A stretch of DNA of 64,000 nt from Bifidobacterium sp. ESL0784 (GCF_029433295.1 NZ_JAQTHV010000001.1:558001-622000); one strand, 5' to 3'; counted from the stretch's first letter, positions 9,720 through 18,520 are shown. A program made the numbers and translations. Notes: generated from the letters alone by a model not told the origin.

Positions 9720-9792
9720 GAACGCCGCAATGGGGTGAGCGCGAAAATAAATAATAAAGGAGACGTGATGGCTGAAAACAGCGGAATAGCCT
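9720..9792 (+). pseudogene. Severed 5' end of the U32 gene (insertion scar)
   Basis: Bases from about 9720 to 9785 match the leader and first codons of the intact U32 gene at about 12671-12740. Shared elements are CTGGAACG, a TAATAAAGG ribosome site (AAAGGAG here) and ATGGCTG-AAAC-CGGAA. Here the frame from ATG 9769 encodes about 12 residues and stops at TGA near 9805. The match is imperfect, so either the copy has decayed or it came from a relative. It marks the left edge of the accessory island. Confidence 0.6.
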
Positions 9793-9861
9793 CTAGGTAT
9801 GATTGATACTATATTTTAAGTAATCAGAAAGATATGGCACACATCGGTTTGGCGGGGATAT

Positions 9862-11208
9862 ATGCAATTTCATGTTAGTAATATCGGGAAGATTTCAGAT
9901 GCTTCCATAGCGCTCGATGGATTGACTGTGATTGCAGGAGAGAACGATCGCGGCAAAAGCACGTTGGGCAAGGCGCTTTTTGCTGCGATCAATCCCGGAT
10001 ATGACCGTACCGAGCGCATGAATCAATGGGTTAGGAATAAGTTAAGGAGATTTCTTTCCTTTAATATCCAGCGTTGGAAACCCGCCGAAAATCGTACTTA
10101 CTTGGCACATCGGCAACGTGGAATCGCAATAGAGGCACTTACTGACGCAATCATTGCCGTGCTTTCCGATAAAAACGGAATAGATGAACCTGACACTTTT
10201 GTGCAACGAATTCAAGAGGAGTTGCCTGAATCCGCAGTAGGCAAAGAGGCCTTGTCTGCATTATCGGCAATTTCTGTCCATAAAGAAGAGCTTTTTAAGA
10301 ACAGTCTCGAAATCACGAATGTCACATTGGAAGAATTCCTTGTAGATCATGCGACTCAAACTTTTTCTTCTATGTTCGCCGATGCGGTCGTCACTGAAAC
10401 GGAGCCGGCACAAGACATCGCAAAAGCTTGGATTACCGATAAAACCCGTACTGTTTTGCGGGTCCGCTTGAATCATGCTGCCTGTGTGGAATATACGGAT
10501 TCTTTTGATGAGCAAAAGAGCGCGATTCTGATCGATAATCCATCGATGTTGGAGTATGTAAGCGATCCCGCTTACTATTACACTGCTGGAACGGCAGAAG
10601 GCCGTGAAGCATCAAACATAGATCAGATAAGAAGAAGGAATAAACGCGAGCAAATTGTCGTCGCACCTGAAGCTCATGATATTATTGAGTTTCTGAATGG
10701 CATAACTCCTGTTGTTGTCGATAACGATGATGACAGTTCGGGTTCGAAGCTGCGTGATCCCCGTCTGGGAAATCAGATTCCTGTGGCTAATGGCTCGATG
10801 GGCACGAAAAGTGTGGTGTTGCTGAAAACTCTGTTGTCCGACGGAACCTTGCAGCCGGGCACTTTCCTTATTCTCGATGAGCCGGAGATTCACCTCCATC
10901 CTCAGTGGCAGCTTAAGTACGCTGAGGCTCTGGTCTTGCTGATGAAAAAGATGAATGTGCACGTCTTGGTCACGACGCACAGTCCCTACTTCCTTAAGGC
11001 TCTGCGCGTGTATGCGCAAAAATACAGTGTGGCAGACAAACATCATGTATATTCGGCCGAAGGGCACAAAAACGGCACCGTATCGTTCTATGAGGTTAAA
11101 GGGCAGGAGAAATGGGAAGAACTCTATGAGACCATGATCAGCCCCTTCGATGATATAGAAGGGACAGAATTCCGGCTTAACGAGGGGCTGGAAGATGCCA
11201 TCGAATAA
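9862..11208 (+). CDS. AAA family ATPase (AAA15/AAA21, OLD/RecF-like), first gene of a putative two-gene defence module
   Basis: A 448-residue ABC-type ATPase. Walker A is GENDRGKST at residues 26-34. Walker B is LILDEPEIHLHP at about 334-345, followed by a TTHSPYF switch motif near 375, which is characteristic of SMC/RecF/OLD-like AAA proteins. The middle (about 100-270) is a helical insert without recognised motifs; no TOPRIM domain is visible. Codon use and base composition are clearly more AT-rich than neighbouring core genes, suggesting transfer. The start is weakly marked (GGCGGGGATAT upstream). It overlaps the next gene by 14 bp, so the two are co-translated. Such ATPases usually act as sensors or motors partnered with a nuclease in anti-phage systems (inference). 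Confidence 0.85.
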   Translation: MQFHVSNIGKISDASIALDGLTVIAGENDRGKSTLGKALFAAINPGYDRTERMNQWVRNKLRRFLSFNIQRWKPAENRTYLAHRQRGIAIEALTDAIIAVLSDKNGIDEPDTFVQRIQEELPESAVGKEALSALSAISVHKEELFKNSLEITNVTLEEFLVDHATQTFSSMFADAVVTETEPAQDIAKAWITDKTRTVLRVRLNHAACVEYTDSFDEQKSAILIDNPSMLEYVSDPAYYYTAGTAEGREASNIDQIRRRNKREQIVVAPEAHDIIEFLNGITPVVVDNDDDSSGSKLRDPRLGNQIPVANGSMGTKSVVLLKTLLSDGTLQPGTFLILDEPEIHLHPQWQLKYAEALVLLMKKMNVHVLVTTHSPYFLKALRVYAQKYSVADKHHVYSAEGHKNGTVSFYEVKGQEKWEELYETMISPFDDIEGTEFRLNEGLEDAIE

Positions 11209-11842
11209 ATGTCTCGCAAAAAACTTGGCTCGACTGAATATTCCAAAAGACACATTTGAGAATCTCAGTATGACCAAAGGCGAAAAACCACATCCTCTTG
11301 TCAAAAGTCAGAAAAAGGCTTTTGACGGTGATAAAGTCGCGGAATGGTATTCGGACAAGTATGGTTTCGGAGAGGAAAAATCGCCTTGCAGCGTTGATGC
11401 AATAGTGGAAAGTCCGAATCCTAATAGTAGAACCGTTTGGCTCATTGAATTTAAATTTGACAGTGCAGGAGAGCCGACTACCAGTAAAGAGGGCATTCCA
11501 TATTTTAGGTTCAATAAACCTGATCCTAAGCAACCTCTTTCAGAAACCAATAGAGACTATGAAGTCTGGTTGCTGCGTAAGTATTATGAAACCTGGTTCA
11601 TGCTGGTACATGAAAGTTTCTCCAATGTGTCCAAACCTGAGGAAAACTATAGATTTATTCTTGTTGTGAATCGGGAACTCAACAAGATAAAGACAAGAAC
11701 CTCAGATAGGGCTCGTGGCAAAGAGCTCAAGATGTTCATGCCGCTGATTGGCGTTACTGTAGAAGATGCATTTGTTGTCGACGAGGATTTTTTCGATAAG
11801 CAAATAGCTCCGGCTTTGCCACAACCAACGATTGGCGATTGA
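11195..11842 (+). CDS. Putative PD-(D/E)XK-like nuclease partner of the AAA ATPase
   Basis: A 215-residue protein that I do not recognise as a whole. Residues 66-88 read as a restriction-nuclease-like core: D68 in a SVDAIV strand and E85-F86-K87 in a WLIEFKF strand, matching D-x(n)-E-x-K spacing. The N-terminus (1-55) is basic and helical and could provide the usual upstream helix. The C-terminal half has aromatic and charged residues (YRFILVVNREL). No signal peptide or membrane segment is present. It overlaps the ATPase gene by 14 bp and shares its AT-rich composition. A nuclease effector is the simplest reading, but the motif is short, and a non-catalytic partner protein is possible. Confidence 0.6.
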   Translation: MPSNKCLAKNLARLNIPKDTFENLSMTKGEKPHPLVKSQKKAFDGDKVAEWYSDKYGFGEEKSPCSVDAIVESPNPNSRTVWLIEFKFDSAGEPTTSKEGIPYFRFNKPDPKQPLSETNRDYEVWLLRKYYETWFMLVHESFSNVSKPEENYRFILVVNRELNKIKTRTSDRARGKELKMFMPLIGVTVEDAFVVDEDFFDKQIAPALPQPTIGD

Positions 11843-12038
11843 TGGTTGTTCGATTCGATTCGTTATTGTATTGAGAATAAGTGTGGGATTCGTCAATTTC
11901 AACGCCTGAGCGGTGCATAGCGGAGCTGATTGATCGGTGTTCTCCGATTTCGTTGTGATGATGCTGGTCGGGTGCATCGATATTCAAATGATGTGTCGTT
12001 TGATGTGTCGTGAATGCCTTTTTCATGTGGAATCGCAG

Positions 12039-12205
12039 CGGGGAACGTGATTTTTATTCATAATTGTGTTCCGTGCTGTTGCATTGATTTCGTGTGATTG
12101 TGGATCATTGGAACTCCAACGATTTCGATGTGTGGGTTTTGTGTGGGTGGGGTTTCGCAACAGGGAAGGGTTCTGCAGGTTCTTTTTGCATTCACCGCTA
12201 CGGGC
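12039..12205 (+). repeat. Degenerate ~170-bp repeat, copy 1
   Basis: It begins GGGAACGTGATTTTT and ends with GGGAAGGGTTCTGCAG, a T-rich stretch and TTCACCGCTACGGG. The same order of motifs recurs at 12403-12570 with many substitutions. Parts (TTTTGT-TGGG-GGGG-TTTCGCA-CAGGGAA) also recur near 12370. Probably decayed mobile or structural DNA. Confidence 0.6.
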
Positions 12206-12281
12206 CATTCCTGAATCTTGTCGCCTTCCTTCTATGCCTTGCTGTTTTGCTGGGTTGATGTACGTGGAGATAGTGCGAGAT

Positions 12282-12321
12282 AGTGCGAGGCCCGCCAAAT
12301 ACAAATGGCGGGCCTTGCACT
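12282..12321. terminator. Strong hairpin with 16-bp stem
   Basis: AGTGCGAGGCCCGCCA (12282-12297) pairs with TGGCGGGCCTTGCACT (12306-12321) with one G-T pair around an 8-nt loop. A partial direct repeat (ATAGTGCGAG) precedes it. It has no long T tract, so it may be a structured RNA or a repeat remnant instead of a classic terminator. Confidence 0.55.
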
Positions 12322-12402
12322 TGTCTGTTCGTCTAGTTACTTACGACAGCATAACGTGTGCCACATGTGATGGTTTTGTATGGGCGGGGATTTTCGCAGC
12401 AG

Positions 12403-12570
12403 GGAACGTGATTTTTGGCTGTGATGGGATTGCGTGCTGCGGTGGTGATTCCTGGCGATTGCGAATCCTTGGAATTTTAACGATCTTGATGTGATGGTTT
12501 TATGTAGACGGGGATTCCTGTAGCGGGAAGGGCTCTGCAGATTCTTTTCGTGTTCACCGCTACGGGAAAT
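12403..12570 (+). repeat. Degenerate ~170-bp repeat, copy 2
   Basis: Second copy of the unit at 12039-12205, with the same order GGGAACGTGATTTTT, then GGGAAGGGCTCTGCAG, then TTCACCGCTACGGG. It ends about 150 bp before the U32 gene. Confidence 0.6.
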
Positions 12571-12720
12571 TGTATGACATTCTGCTACCCTCGCATTCTT
12601 AAGGCATGCAGTGTTAGGGCATCATGTGGGGGTTGCGGCACTCGTCGCATTGGCTGACATAATCGGGTTTAGACTGGAACGGTGCAAATGGGCGAGTATG
12701 AGAGTAATAAAGGTGAAGTG

Positions 12721-14259
12721 ATGGCTGGAAACGTCGGAAACGTCGAAAATAAGCCGATTCAGGCGAAGATGGTGCGGCGGCGGAAGCCGGAGGTGCTGGC
12801 TCCGGCGGGGAGCCTGCGCAGCCTCAAAACGGCGATTGACTTCGGCGTGGATGCCGTCTACTGCGGCGGCAAGGAATTCGGCATGCGTTCCGCGCCGAAG
12901 AACCTTTCGATGGATGATCTCAAGGCCGGCGCGGCATATGCCCACGAACGCGGGGCCCGGGTCTACGTCACCTGCAACGTCTTGCCGCACAACAACGAGG
13001 TCGAGGACATCAAGACCTACATCGCCCACCTCGCCCAGACCGGCATCGACGCGCTGATCGTCACCGACATCGGCGTGATGATGGCCGCCCATTCCATCGC
13101 CCCGCAGCTCGAGCTGCACGTCTCCACGCAGGCCGGCGTCACCAATTACCTGGCAGCCAACGCTCTCTACGAACTGGGCGCCCGCCGTGTAGTGCTCGCC
13201 CGCGAGCTCGACCTGCAGGCCATCCGCGACATCCGCGCGAACATCCCCGAGGATATGGACATCGAGTGCTTCGTCCATGGCTCGATGTGTATGGCGTTCT
13301 CCGGCCGCTGCCTGATCTCCAATTACATGAACGGCCGCGACGCGAACCACGGCGAATGCTCGCAGCCCTGCCGCTGGAAATACCACGTCGTCGAGGAGAA
13401 GCGCCCCGGCCAGTTCTTCCCGGTGGAGGAGAGCGACGAGGGCACGTTCCTTTTCAATTCGCAGGACATGTGCATGCTCGATCACCTTGACGATATGATC
13501 GACGCCGGCGCCACGAGCCTCAAAATCGAGGGCCGCGCCAAAAGCGCGTATTACGTTGCGTCGATGGCGAACGCTTACAAGTGTGCGGTCAATGAATATA
13601 TGGTCCAGCGCGGTTTCGAGGACCGGGAAGGCAACCAGCTCAAGCCCTTCCATGACATGGTGCGTCGTTCCGACGTCGTGCGCGTCACCAAGGCCGTGAG
13701 CCAGCTCGAATCCAGCGGTTCCATCGGTTTTCACGGCGTGCAAAGCGCCGGTGCCGAGGCCGCGGCGAAGACCACGATTTCCGCGAGCGTCCTGGCTTTG
13801 GTGGGCGAGGAGGCCACGAAAGCCCAGGGTTACGCCGAGCCGAAGTCCGTCGAGCTCCCACAATGGCTGAAAGACGAACCTTACAAGGTCTCGCACCGTG
13901 ACTATTCCACCGGTTTTTATTATCCCGAGCACAAGGCCGGTCAGAACACGGACCGCGGCGGCTATTTCCGCGATTGGCTGGTGGTCGGCGAGGTCATCGG
14001 TTACGACGAAGCCACGCAACGCCTCACCCTGATGAGCCGCAACAAGATCGAACCCGGCCAGCTGATCGAATTCCTGATCCCCGGCCGCGAGCCGATCGAT
14101 TACACGGTTGCCGCAGGCGGGATGGAAGACGCAGATGACCAGTCGGTCGAGGAGATCAACAATCCCGCGCACGTCTTTTCGATGCCGCTGCCCTTCGCGG
14201 TCCCGGAACACTCGATGATCCGTTCCCACGCCAAACAGCGCACGCTCAAGGCTGAATGA
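12721..14259 (+). CDS. U32 family protein (YegQ/TrhP-like, tRNA hydroxylation type)
   Basis: A 512-residue member of the U32 'peptidase' family. The N-terminus has the family's EVLAPAGS motif, followed by a TIM-barrel-like domain. The signature region at about 180-220 carries the conserved cysteines (CFVHGSMCMAFSGRC and CSQPC contexts) that may bind an iron-sulfur cluster. A C-terminal beta domain follows (about 400-500). E. coli relatives hydroxylate tRNA or rRNA uridine/cytidine from prephenate; this is the likely role, not proteolysis. ATG 12721 was chosen because AAAGGTG precedes it and because the severed copy at 9769 keeps this start while its upstream frame has stops. A leaderless GTG at 12682 (TAGACT six bases before it) is an alternative. 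Confidence 0.85.
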   Translation: MAGNVGNVENKPIQAKMVRRRKPEVLAPAGSLRSLKTAIDFGVDAVYCGGKEFGMRSAPKNLSMDDLKAGAAYAHERGARVYVTCNVLPHNNEVEDIKTYIAHLAQTGIDALIVTDIGVMMAAHSIAPQLELHVSTQAGVTNYLAANALYELGARRVVLARELDLQAIRDIRANIPEDMDIECFVHGSMCMAFSGRCLISNYMNGRDANHGECSQPCRWKYHVVEEKRPGQFFPVEESDEGTFLFNSQDMCMLDHLDDMIDAGATSLKIEGRAKSAYYVASMANAYKCAVNEYMVQRGFEDREGNQLKPFHDMVRRSDVVRVTKAVSQLESSGSIGFHGVQSAGAEAAAKTTISASVLALVGEEATKAQGYAEPKSVELPQWLKDEPYKVSHRDYSTGFYYPEHKAGQNTDRGGYFRDWLVVGEVIGYDEATQRLTLMSRNKIEPGQLIEFLIPGREPIDYTVAAGGMEDADDQSVEEINNPAHVFSMPLPFAVPEHSMIRSHAKQRTLKAE

Positions 14260-14290
14260 CAGGTAATCATAACCCGCTAAAGTTGAACGC

Positions 14291-15529
14291 ATGAGCAATT
14301 CTGTAAATGAAACCCCCGAAAACGGCCAATACGATGACGAGATCATCGACAGCAATGCCATCGCGCCGGTCGACGCGGCGGGCAATCCTATTCCCGTCAC
14401 CATTCCCATCGACTTGGCACCTGGCATCAAGGTCATTTATACGACGCGGCTTGGCGGCGTAAGCACCGGCGATTGGGGAGACCTGAATCTCGGCGGCAAA
14501 ACAGGGGAGAGTCCGGCCACGGTGGAAGCCAACCGGGTTGCGCTGGCCAAGGCCGTGGGGGCCCCACTTTCGTTGGTGGCTCAGGTTCATTCCGGTCGAG
14601 CCGTCGACATCGACGAGATATTCGAAACCAACGCGCCGTACGGTTGCGATTTTTCCGGCACGATTATCGGTTCCGGCGACGATGGCGACAAAACGAATAC
14701 CGGCGATGCCAATGAAATCGTTGTGGAACAGGACATCGAGGAAATTGATACCGATCACGGGCCAGAAATCAGCGAATCCGAAATCCGCACCGAGATTCGT
14801 CAACCTGATCCAACCAAGAATTCCGATACAATTAAAAATAATGAATCTTCTCCAAATGGAACTCAAACCGGCGCAAACCTGGCGGCCGCCTACCCGAGGC
14901 TCGAGGCTGACGCCCAGGTCACGACGCAACAGGGCATGGCCCTCGGCATGTTCGCAGCCGATTGCCTGCCGGTGCTGTTGGCGGACCCGCAGGCCGGTGT
15001 CATCGGCGCGGCGCATTGCGGCCGCAAAGGCCTGCAAAATGGCGTCATCAAAGCCACGGTCGAGCTGATGGCACAGAAAGGCGCGCAGGCCAATCGCATC
15101 GTGGCCACGCTCGGCCCGTGCATCTGCGGCGATTGCTACGAGGTCGGAGACGAGATCGCCGACGAGTTCGACGCGCAATTCCCCGGCACCTTCACGCTGA
15201 CCCGTTTCGGCGGCCCCGGCATCGATATCGCCAAGGCCGCGCTGCAGGAACTCGCCAAGGCTGGCATCCCCGCGGACAACGTCATCAGTTCCGTCCCGCG
15301 CGTCTCCGCCGCGACGCAATATCTCGACCACGACGCCGAGCTCGCCACGCTGTGCGCCGCCGACGGCGAGGGCGAAGGCGTGGGCAGTCCCGACCTCAAC
15401 GAACGCATGGAAGAAATCCGCCACAGCCTGTGCACGCTGGAAAACCCGCTCTGGTATTCCCACCGCCGCGCGAGCTTGGCCAAAAAGCAGCACGAAGGCC
15501 GCATGCTCGCCCTGATCGTGCGTGAATAG
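14291..15529 (+). CDS. pgeF: PgeF/YfiH-type laccase-domain protein (peptidoglycan editing factor) with a disordered insert
   Basis: A 412-residue member of the YfiH/PgeF family, a cytoplasmic zinc enzyme with purine nucleoside phosphorylase or peptidoglycan-editing activity. The three zinc ligands can be placed at H100 (QVHSGR), C225 (ADCLPV) and H242 (AAHCGR). Family members are about 250 residues; the excess here is an N-terminal tail and an acidic Asn/Thr/Asp-rich insert at about 126-197 that has no homologous look. Possibly leaderless: TAAAGT (14278-14283) stands seven bases before ATG. It follows the U32 gene by about 30 bp. Confidence 0.85.
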   Translation: MSNSVNETPENGQYDDEIIDSNAIAPVDAAGNPIPVTIPIDLAPGIKVIYTTRLGGVSTGDWGDLNLGGKTGESPATVEANRVALAKAVGAPLSLVAQVHSGRAVDIDEIFETNAPYGCDFSGTIIGSGDDGDKTNTGDANEIVVEQDIEEIDTDHGPEISESEIRTEIRQPDPTKNSDTIKNNESSPNGTQTGANLAAAYPRLEADAQVTTQQGMALGMFAADCLPVLLADPQAGVIGAAHCGRKGLQNGVIKATVELMAQKGAQANRIVATLGPCICGDCYEVGDEIADEFDAQFPGTFTLTRFGGPGIDIAKAALQELAKAGIPADNVISSVPRVSAATQYLDHDAELATLCAADGEGEGVGSPDLNERMEEIRHSLCTLENPLWYSHRRASLAKKQHEGRMLALIVRE

Positions 15530-15719
15530 GCCGGTTCGTCCACGAATGGGTGTGCCGCGCTCAACGAAACGGGTGTGCACGCGTCTGCCGTGCTCAACGG
15601 AATGCGCAATAAAACGGAATGCACAATAATCAGCGTCATCGCCGGTCATTGTTGGCGCCCTTTCCCTGCCTGCGATTTTGCACCCCGTTCGCGCCACACT
15701 CCGCGCTAAACTGGGAACC
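15530..15719. repeat. Short degenerate direct repeats before the pyroglutamyl-peptidase gene
   Basis: ACGGGTGTG/ATGGGTGTG and GTGCTCAACGGAATGC/CGCTCAACGAAAC/AAAACGGAATGCACAATAA recur within 15540-15635. A decayed minisatellite is the simplest reading. No gene is seen. Confidence 0.4.
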
Positions 15720-16430
15720 ATGGAACACTTGAACGTTGTCATCTCCGGCTTCGATCCCTACGAAGGAATCGAAAACAACCCCTCGCACGTCGTGCCGCAC
15801 GCGCTGGCCGAAGAGGGCCTCGGCGCCACCTCCGCCCTCGAAAGCGATGACCTCCTGCGCGACGTGGACATATCGATCAATGCCGTCGATCTGCCGGTCA
15901 ACGTCGAGCAGTGCTGGCCCCAGCTCAAGGAAACGCTTGAAGCCATGCACCCCGACATCGTCATCGCCACCGGCCTCAAGGCCGCGGCCCGCGGGATTCT
16001 CCTGGAACGCTGCGCCAACAACATCATCGACACGTCCCGCACCACGATTTCCGGCGAGCAGACCGGCCTGCCGGTCGAGGCCCCCGAAGCGTCGCGAAAA
16101 CCCATCGATTCCAACGGTCCCGCCGCTTTCTGGACCAGGCTTCCGCTGCGTTCCATCCTCGACGATTTCGCGCGGGAGGAGATCCCCTCGGCCCTGAGCT
16201 CGGACGCGGGCACGTTCGTGTGCAATTCGCTTTTCTACAATCTGATGAAGTGGGCCGCGTCCCAGCAAAAGGTGCTTTCCGGCTTCGTCAGCCTGCCGAT
16301 CATCAACGAGGAACCGCACCCGCAGCACGGCCTGACGCGCGCCCAGCAGGTCGAGGCGTGCCGCGTGGTGGTGCGCCAGACCGCCCGCTACTTCCTCGAG
16401 CCGACGTCGTCGGGCATCCTCATCGCCTGA
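15720..16430 (+). CDS. pcp: Pyroglutamyl-peptidase I family protein (C15), catalytic His apparently replaced
   Basis: A 236-residue cytoplasmic protein of the C15 family, which removes N-terminal pyroglutamate from peptides. The catalytic Glu (E96 in ILLERCA) and Cys (C168 in GTFVCNS) are present. At the position of the catalytic His (family motif FIHVP) the sequence reads FVSLP, so S191 stands where His is expected; His residues occur nearby at 200 and 203. ATG 15720 fits homologue lengths and has TAAACT (15707-15712) seven bases upstream, so the mRNA may be leaderless. It may be inactive or use another His. Confidence 0.8.
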   Translation: MEHLNVVISGFDPYEGIENNPSHVVPHALAEEGLGATSALESDDLLRDVDISINAVDLPVNVEQCWPQLKETLEAMHPDIVIATGLKAAARGILLERCANNIIDTSRTTISGEQTGLPVEAPEASRKPIDSNGPAAFWTRLPLRSILDDFAREEIPSALSSDAGTFVCNSLFYNLMKWAASQQKVLSGFVSLPIINEEPHPQHGLTRAQQVEACRVVVRQTARYFLEPTSSGILIA

Positions 16431-16636
16431 AGTCCGACAGGCAGCCCAACAGGGCAATGCGAGGCGTTGCGTTCGGTTTTTTCGGCAATCGGGAAAATCG
16501 CAAAAAAGAATCGCGTGGTGTCTGTGTGGATTGGACACAGGCGGGCAATAATTTCTCAAAATATACTACAATAAGCTAATAGTATTTATCAGCTTTCAAA
16601 AACTGCGGTCGAGACCGCAAATCGAAAGGAATCACC

Positions 16637-18487
16637 ATGGCGGATGACCGCTTCACGACAGAATTGCGCGGGTATAACAAGGAGCAGGTAGACCAGGAGA
16701 TCGCTTCGTTGCAACAGACGCTCGACCGCATGCGTGCACAGGTCGATTCCAGCGATCAGACGATTCTGCAACTGCGCGCCCAACTCGAAGAGGAAAAGAA
16801 GAACGCCAAGAAGGCGTCACAGGGCAGCTCCTTCGCGTCTCTCGGAGCCAACGCCCAGCAGATGCTCGCCAGCGCCGAGCAGACCAGCACCGAGCTGGTG
16901 AACCGCGCCAAGCAGGATGCGGCCAGCACCCGCGCCGCGGCCCAGCACCAGGCGGAGACCCTGATCAACAACACGAAGCTCGACGCCCAGCACATCACCG
17001 ACGAGGCTAATTCCAAGGCCGCCACCATCCTGGCCAAGGCGCAGACCGAGTCCGAGTCGATTACGACCTCCGCCAAGCAGGACGCCACGAGGCTTCGCGA
17101 GGAGACCGCCAAGAAGGTCACTGAGCAGCGCGACACCATCGAAATCGAGCTGACCAACTCGCGCGAGGAGCACAACAAGCGTCTCGCCAGCGAAAAGGCC
17201 AAGCAGGACCGCGAGATCGCCGAGCTCAAGGCCAAGGCCACCCAGCAGGTCGCCGAGCAGCGCAAGGCCGCCAACGACGAGGTCGCCAAGCTCAAGAGCG
17301 ACGCCAGCGACCAGATCGAGACCGCGCTCGCCGAGGCCAACAAGAAGCTCGCCAATGTGCGTGAGCAGGTCTCCCGAATGACTACCGAAGCCCAGCGCAA
17401 GGCCACGGAAATCACTGACGACGCCAAGGCGAAGGCCCAGGGCATCACCGACGACGCCGAAGTCAAGCGCACCAAGACCTTGAGCCAGGTCAACGCCGAG
17501 GTCGAGCAGATTCGCACCGACATCTCCAAGCAGCAGGAAGAGGCCACTAGCAAGGTCAACGACCTGCTGAAGAAGCTCGAGGAAAGCCGTGTCTCCGCGA
17601 AGAAGGAATCCGACGCGCTGGTTTCCAAGGCCAAGGACCTGCGCGACGAGGCCGACAACTACACGGTCTCCAAGCGCCAGGAAGCCGATCGCCAGGCCGA
17701 GGAGATCATCTCGAAGGCCAAGAAGGACGCCGAGGTCCGTGTCGAGGAGCGCCGTAAGGCTGCACAAGGAGAGCTTGACGGGCTTCAGGAGCGCATCAAG
17801 GACCTTCAGGCACGCGAATCGACCATCACCCAGCGCGTCACCGAGCTGCGTGCGATGTTCACCAACGCGTTCTCCGGATTCGGTTTCGCTGACGACAAGA
17901 AGGACGGGCCCAACGTCCCGGTGGTCAACGCCGTGGCCAACGATCTGGACGACGCCGCGCAGGCGGACAAGCAAAAGGACGAACACGGCAAGGCTGAGGA
18001 CAGCACACAAGTCGAGCAGTCAGCACGCAGCAACAGCAACGCCGGTGCGCAGCAGGCCCCGCAGGCTTCTCATGCATCCGCGCAGGCACCCCAGCAGATG
18101 CCGGCCTCCTACACGCCCACTGGCAACGTCTCCAGGAAGGCTGTGTCGCAGCCGGCGCAGCAGCAGTCCTCTCATCAGGACGGCCAAGCCGCCCATCAGC
18201 CGCAGACGCAGAACGAATCCCACGCCCGGCAAGGCGGCGCCTCCAAGAGCGGCATGCAGCAGCTTTCCAATCTGGTCAGCCATACGGAAAACAAGAATCC
18301 TGAAGCGGCCAACAAGGCAGCCAACGCCGCTGTCCCTGCCGCTCCAGCGGCCCAGAACGCGCCGGCCAACGGCGGAGTTCCAGCCAACGCCAAATTCGAG
18401 GCCAACAACAAGAGCCGCGTCAATTACGATCATGTGATTTTCCCCGAGGGCGGCGAGCCTTCCGGTGGAGCACACGCCGACCGCTGA
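16637..18487 (+). CDS. DivIVA-like long coiled-coil protein
   Basis: A 616-residue protein starting with a DivIVA-type motif (FTTELRGYNKEQVDQEI, residues 6-22), the membrane-curvature-binding part of DivIVA/Wag31 proteins. A nearly unbroken coiled coil rich in Ala, Lys, Glu and Gln follows (about 25-400). Residues 430-600 are a Gln/Ala/Pro-rich disordered tail, and the last 20 residues are conserved-looking (SRVNYDHVIFPEGGE). GAAAGGAATCACC before ATG is a strong ribosome site. It probably organises polar growth or division as other actinobacterial DivIVA-family proteins do; a filament-like or SMC-like scaffold is the alternative. Confidence 0.75.
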   Translation: MADDRFTTELRGYNKEQVDQEIASLQQTLDRMRAQVDSSDQTILQLRAQLEEEKKNAKKASQGSSFASLGANAQQMLASAEQTSTELVNRAKQDAASTRAAAQHQAETLINNTKLDAQHITDEANSKAATILAKAQTESESITTSAKQDATRLREETAKKVTEQRDTIEIELTNSREEHNKRLASEKAKQDREIAELKAKATQQVAEQRKAANDEVAKLKSDASDQIETALAEANKKLANVREQVSRMTTEAQRKATEITDDAKAKAQGITDDAEVKRTKTLSQVNAEVEQIRTDISKQQEEATSKVNDLLKKLEESRVSAKKESDALVSKAKDLRDEADNYTVSKRQEADRQAEEIISKAKKDAEVRVEERRKAAQGELDGLQERIKDLQARESTITQRVTELRAMFTNAFSGFGFADDKKDGPNVPVVNAVANDLDDAAQADKQKDEHGKAEDSTQVEQSARSNSNAGAQQAPQASHASAQAPQQMPASYTPTGNVSRKAVSQPAQQQSSHQDGQAAHQPQTQNESHARQGGASKSGMQQLSNLVSHTENKNPEAANKAANAAVPAAPAAQNAPANGGVPANAKFEANNKSRVNYDHVIFPEGGEPSGGAHADR

Positions 18488-18520
18488 TTCGGCCTGGTCT
18501 GTAAGATCTGCACAATCGCT

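Larger units (their letters stand above)
11843..12720. other. Long AT-rich intergenic region of the island with degenerate repeats
   Basis: I see no convincing gene in this stretch of almost 880 bp. It holds two copies of a decayed unit (12039-12205 and 12403-12570) and a strong hairpin (12282-12321), then the promoter and leader of the U32 gene. TAGACT at 12670-12675 is the likely -10 box. Small open frames here lack ribosome sites and look random. Confidence 0.6.

Noticed and set aside
12622-14436. A 604-codon minus-strand frame opposite the U32 gene
   Set aside because: It is an antisense shadow; the plus strand encodes a clear U32 protein with conserved Cys motifs.
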